NCBI GenBank assembly: GCA_027014065.1
Contig: JALWEL010000200.1
Coordinates: 1-7,599, forward strand
Origin: DHVE2 group archaeon
GTDB lineage: Archaea > Thermoplasmatota > Thermoplasmata > Thermoplasmatales > Aciduliprofundaceae
Reading direction: 5' to 3'
DNA: 7,599 nt
Shown: piece by piece, positions 5,307-7,599 of the stretch
How positions within the stretch are numbered: position 1 is the stretch's first letter
Layout: every line of letters begins with the position of its first letter
Notes under the pieces: generated by a model
Told to the model about the DNA's origin: nothing
Databases searched by the model: none
The model's input: only the letters and a program-made list of their open reading frames with translations
Position numbers and translations under genes: made by a program

Positions 5307-5714
5307 TCACCCCATCTTCTTTATTACGAATAGGCAGTAAGGGTCGCCTTTGCTTTCGCATTTCTCCTCCTCAACGTTGATTATCGTACCGTAATATTTC
5401 TCGTAAATCTTCCTTATTATTCCACGCAGCATGTTGCAGGTGGGTGCATTTGACTCGTGCACCTCTGCGGAGCCCTTTGTTTTCACGTATTCCTCGGTGA
5501 ATTCCACATCTTCAACCCATCCCTTCTCTTTTAGGATTTCTTTCATCTTGTTGAAGAAGTCATCTCTGGGTACATCTCTCGCCATTATCTCGCCTATAAT
5601 CTCTCCGCTGCGGAAAAACAGACCTATTGACGCGTAGGACATAATTCCCTTGTACACTTCCTTGATTTTGATCAATTCCTCCTTTGTAAGTTTTATCTCC
5701 GTCATAGGTATCAC
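5307..5714 (-). CDS. V4R (4-vinyl reductase) domain ligand-binding protein
   Basis: A 135-aa stand-alone V4R domain, known as a small-molecule or hydrocarbon-binding sensor module related to bacteriochlorophyll 4-vinyl reductase and TRAPP Bet3-type folds. The hallmark is near the C-terminus: INVEEEKCESKGDPYCLFVI (about 112-131) with Cys119 and Cys127. Cys93 in NAPTCNMLRGIIRKIYEKYYG and Glu/His residues at 84-87 complete the usual conserved set. The N-terminal half has the helix and glycine segment SYASIGLFFRSGEIIGE (about 26-42). The start is ambiguous. GTG 5714 is 26 nt from the TATA centre and only 3 nt from AGGAG (complement of 5718-5722); ATG 5705 is 12 nt from that AGGAG. The GTG is used here, and the difference is 3 residues. 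It follows the CBS gene by 30 nt and is coupled to the Roadblock gene, implying a shared signalling task. Confidence 0.85.
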   Translation of the reverse strand: MIPMTEIKLTKEELIKIKEVYKGIMSYASIGLFFRSGEIIGEIMARDVPRDDFFNKMKEILKEKGWVEDVEFTEEYVKTKGSAEVHESNAPTCNMLRGIIRKIYEKYYGTIINVEEEKCESKGDPYCLFVIKKMG

Positions 5715-5734
5715 TTACTCCTAATTTCCTAATC

Positions 5735-5746
5735 GCATATAAACTT
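5735..5746 (-). promoter_or_regulatory. TATA-like promoter before the V4R/Roadblock pair
   Basis: On the minus strand the sequence AAGTTTATATGC lies just past the CBS-gene stop, centred about 26 nt from GTG 5714. The V4R and Roadblock genes may therefore have their own promoter in addition to read-through from the CBS gene. Confidence 0.5.
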
Positions 5747-6305
5747 ATCTCAAAGAGTCGTAACATTCGGGGCAAATTAACATACCTTCATGGGGTATGA
5801 GCCTCAGGGAATATTGCCCGCACATCTCGCATTTTCCGGCGACATATTCCATTTCAATATCATTTGAAATTCCGTTGGAGTACATCTCCGAATACTCTTT
5901 AGTTAAGGCAATCAGATCCGGAGAAATCTTCACTATATCGTTCTCCGAGAGAATTCCTATTATTTTTCCATCTTTCACCACAGGCAATTTCCTTATCTTT
6001 CTCCTGCTCATCACCCGCGCGGCGTCGGCCACGTTCTCGTTGTGGGGAATCATGACGATGGGATTACTCATTATGTCCCTCAGCTTCGTTTTATCAGGAT
6101 CCATGTTCTCCGCTAAAATTTTGGTTACGAGATCCCTATCGGTTACTATTCCAATCGGATTTCCCTCTTCTTCGATAATTATGGTACTCACCCCTCTCTT
6201 CTTTAAGATCCTCGCTCCCTCCCTAACGCTCAGCTCTCCAGACACGATAAGCGGGTTCTTGGACATTACCTCTTCCACTTTTATGCCATCCATGGCCATC
6301 GCCAT
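5745..6305 (-). CDS. CBS-domain pair protein with C-terminal zinc ribbon
   Basis: This 186-aa cytoplasmic protein has two CBS motifs forming one Bateman module, at about residues 8-67 (VMSKNPLIV, then GIVTDRDLV) and 73-131 (IMSNPIVMI, then IIGILSENDIV). Bateman modules bind adenine nucleotides or S-adenosylmethionine as energy or metabolite sensors. The TDRD and SEND motifs are the usual ribose/phosphate-contacting loops. After a linker, a zinc ribbon has Cys159 and Cys162 (CEMC) and Cys178 and Cys181 (CPEC), suited to protein or nucleic-acid contact. I chose ATG 6305 rather than the upstream ATG at 6380 because the CBS homology starts just after it, a TATA-like box lies about 24 nt upstream, and the longer form would cover the promoter of the divergent HIT gene. 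ATG 6299 and 6293 are also possible. It is the first gene of the leftward CBS, V4R and Roadblock group. Confidence 0.88.
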   Translation of the reverse strand: MAMAMDGIKVEEVMSKNPLIVSGELSVREGARILKKRGVSTIIIEEEGNPIGIVTDRDLVTKILAENMDPDKTKLRDIMSNPIVMIPHNENVADAARVMSRRKIRKLPVVKDGKIIGILSENDIVKISPDLIALTKEYSEMYSNGISNDIEMEYVAGKCEMCGQYSLRLIPHEGMLICPECYDSLR

Positions 6306-6324
6306 GTACGCATCGAAATCAACC

Positions 6325-6336
6325 CTTAAAAATTTT
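6325..6336 (-). promoter_or_regulatory. TATA-like promoter for CBS gene
   Basis: The minus-strand A/T run AAAATTTTTAAG is centred about 24 nt before ATG 6305. No SD precedes that ATG, so a leaderless transcript is predicted. It shares an 83-nt divergent promoter region with the HIT gene. Confidence 0.45.
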
Positions 6337-6354
6337 TTGCGGAAAATAACACCC

Positions 6355-6368
6355 GTAAATAATTTTAC
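6355..6368 (+). promoter_or_regulatory. TATA-like promoter for HIT gene
   Basis: GTAAATAATTTTAC (6355-6368) is centred about 28 nt before ATG 6389 and no SD is present, which predicts a leaderless mRNA. The box is itself nearly palindromic (GTAAA and TTTAC). Confidence 0.5.
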
Positions 6369-6388
6369 ATAGAGTTCCATATCCCATT

Positions 6389-6874
6389 ATGGAGAAGATA
6401 TTCGCCCCTTGGCGCATAGAGTACATAAAGATGGAAAAAATGGAAGGATGCATATTCTGTGAATTGCCGAAAGAAAACAAGGATGAGAAAAATCTGATAC
6501 TGCACCGCGGAAAGCATGCGTTCGTAATAATGAATAATTACCCATACAACCCCGGGCACGTCATGGTGGCACCCTACAGGCACGTGGGCTCGTGGGAAAA
6601 TCTCAACGATGAAGAGGTGTTAGACATAAACAACCTTGTTTCTCTCATGATACGAGCAATTAAGAAAGCGATGAATCCCCATGGATTCAACATCGGCATT
6701 AATCTCGGCCGCGTGGCCGGAGCGGGCATTGTGGATCACGTGCATGTTCACATAGTTCCCAGATGGGACGGAGATACGAATTTCATGCCCGTGCTAGCGG
6801 ATACGAAAGTTATTCCCCAAGCTATGAGGGAAACATATAGAGAGTTGAAAAACTCGCTCAGTGCCTTACTCTAA
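6389..6874 (+). CDS. HIT-family nucleotide hydrolase/phosphorylase (diadenosine polyphosphate type)
   Basis: This 161-aa cytoplasmic enzyme of the histidine-triad superfamily would act on nucleotide phosphoanhydrides or phosphoramidates. The triad is HVHVHIVPRW with His117, His119 and His121; by family analogy His119 is the nucleophile. The N-terminal APWRIEYI followed by GCIFCELP (Cys21, Cys24) and the C-terminal DGDTNFMPVLADTKVIP match the branch that includes the mycobacterial Ap4A phosphorylase Rv2613c and archaeal relatives. Cys21 and Cys24 with nearby His residues may bind zinc. NNYPYNPGHVMVAPYRHV (about 49-66) is the conserved central strand and loop. Length is typical (about 150-170 aa). 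ATG 6389 fits leaderless expression. It is divergent from the CBS gene, and its last 17 nt overlap the convergent ATPase gene. A housekeeping role in clearing Ap4A or adenylated nucleotides is likely, but exact chemistry is not determined. Confidence 0.92.
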   Translation: MEKIFAPWRIEYIKMEKMEGCIFCELPKENKDEKNLILHRGKHAFVIMNNYPYNPGHVMVAPYRHVGSWENLNDEEVLDINNLVSLMIRAIKKAMNPHGFNIGINLGRVAGAGIVDHVHVHIVPRWDGDTNFMPVLADTKVIPQAMRETYRELKNSLSALL

Positions 6875-7598
6875 TTTCTTGTATTCGATTGAGGGCGAAT
6901 ATGAAATCAATGCTCCTTATCTCTCCGTAATCGGGCCCGAACGAGCACGAAATGTCAAATATGCTTAAATTATCCACTAACTTTGCGATATCCGAGAATT
7001 TCATGCCCTCTATTCTCCCGTATTCCATTATCTTTCCGATTGTTTTCAGTTGGGAATTTTCCTTTATTTGCTCGTTGTTCTCCATCCTTATCGGCCTTTT
7101 TATGTCTTTTGAATCGAGCCACGAGCCGTGTATTTTCATCTTTCTGAGCTCCGGGAAACTAATTAGGATTCGCTCTATAGGTTTTTCGTATTCCTCGCTA
7201 TTTTTTTCTTTTTCCACATTAACAACCCTCGGGCGGTAGTCTTCCATTATAATGACGGTATCCCCGCTCTTCAGTATGGGCATGGTGCCGCTGGAAACAA
7301 TTACCAACGATATTCCTTTTTCCTTCATTGCCCGCGCCTTCTCGGTGATTGTGCTCACGGTCTTGTGCTTAAACAATTGAGATGATTGAGAATCGTAAAA
7401 CAAAAGGTTCGTGGCGCTGTTGTCCTCATCAATCAGAAAAATATCGGCCCCTATTTCAACCATCTCCTGAATTCCTGCGGCCATGCTCGTGGCCCCGCTG
7501 GCGTTGTCGGTGGTGAAGCATTTAGTATCACGAGAATCTGGAAGGTCGTAAATGAAAGAAGATATATCAACGCATCTTATTGAACGGCCGTCTTCCGC
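6858..7598 (-). CDS. Predicted ABC-class P-loop ATPase (COG3044/PF09818-like), 5' end missing
   Basis: The reading frame is open to the right window edge and encodes the last 246 residues; the family is usually about 550 aa. An internal ATG at 7484 is not the start, because the 38 codons before it match the family well: AEDGRSIRCVDISSF, then the ABC-signature-like FTTDNASGATS (about 28-38). A Walker B strand follows, IFLIDEDNSATNLLF (about 53-67), with Asp-Glu-Asp. Further conserved regions are the serine/glycine loop SLVIVSSGTMPILKSGDTVI and the segment MEDYRPRVVNV. The Walker A loop must lie beyond the edge. Role in the cell is unknown for the family, which is predicted to be a soluble ATPase rather than a transporter. 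The C-terminal 80 residues are less conserved. The TGA stop lies 17 nt inside the end of the HIT gene on the opposite strand. Confidence 0.85.
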   Translation of the reverse strand, partial: AEDGRSIRCVDISSFIYDLPDSRDTKCFTTDNASGATSMAAGIQEMVEIGADIFLIDEDNSATNLLFYDSQSSQLFKHKTVSTITEKARAMKEKGISLVIVSSGTMPILKSGDTVIIMEDYRPRVVNVEKEKNSEEYEKPIERILISFPELRKMKIHGSWLDSKDIKRPIRMENNEQIKENSQLKTIGKIMEYGRIEGMKFSDIAKLVDNLSIFDISCSFGPDYGEIRSIDFIFALNRIQEIRVRH

Positions 7599-7599
7599 G

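Noticed and set aside
5797..6372. 191-codon plus-strand open frame opposite the CBS gene
   Set aside because: Antisense shadow of a clear CBS-domain gene. Its product is a Ser/Ile-rich sequence with no recognisable motif.
6306..6380. Longer N-terminus for the CBS protein starting at 6380
   Set aside because: It would lie across the divergent promoter of the HIT gene and precede the CBS motif with unrelated residues. A TATA box at leaderless distance supports ATG 6305.

Overview
The window comes from an archaeal chromosome, most likely a euryarchaeon and possibly one related to Thermoplasmata or Aciduliprofundum. The lineage is an inference. Support comes from a XerA-like recombinase, a TrmB-family regulator, AT-rich archaeal TATA-like boxes about 24-30 nt upstream of start codons, a mix of apparently leaderless genes and genes with a GAGGTG Shine-Dalgarno (SD) motif, and a predicted ABC-class ATPase of the COG3044 type. 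Most genes are compact and of medium GC. The left end differs sharply in composition.

Left end (1 to about 1007). Positions 1-180 are about 73% GC and fold into consecutive hairpins. Two would have C(UUCG)G tetraloops if transcribed from the minus strand, so this is a candidate structured RNA or palindromic repeat, cut by the window edge. Directly next to it is a very AT-rich minus-strand orphan gene (193-876; sampled lines are 22-27% GC) with a C-terminal hydrophobic segment. An exact 11-bp inverted repeat (169-179 and 902-912) brackets that gene. Between it and the divergent recombinase gene are four related 11-bp half-sites (912-967) arranged like two tandem dif/Xer core sites. Recombinase, double core site, foreign-looking cargo and structured DNA together suggest a small Xer-associated or cassette-like integration locus.

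Middle (1008-3754). xerA is followed by a two-gene unit: a class I flavin disulfide reductase (dihydrolipoamide dehydrogenase-like) and, one base after its stop, an integral-membrane methyltransferase of the isoprenylcysteine/phospholipid methyltransferase type.

Right half (3755-7599). A leaderless TrmB-like regulator runs rightward and converges, with an 11-nt overlap, on a leftward cluster. In transcription order that cluster is a CBS-pair protein with a zinc ribbon, a V4R-domain protein and a small Roadblock/LC7 protein. This looks like a ligand-sensing and signalling module, although no GTPase is present. A HIT-family nucleotide hydrolase or phosphorylase starts divergently from the CBS gene. 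Its 3' end overlaps by 17 nt the convergent, 5'-truncated gene for a COG3044/PF09818-type ATPase, which runs off the right edge.
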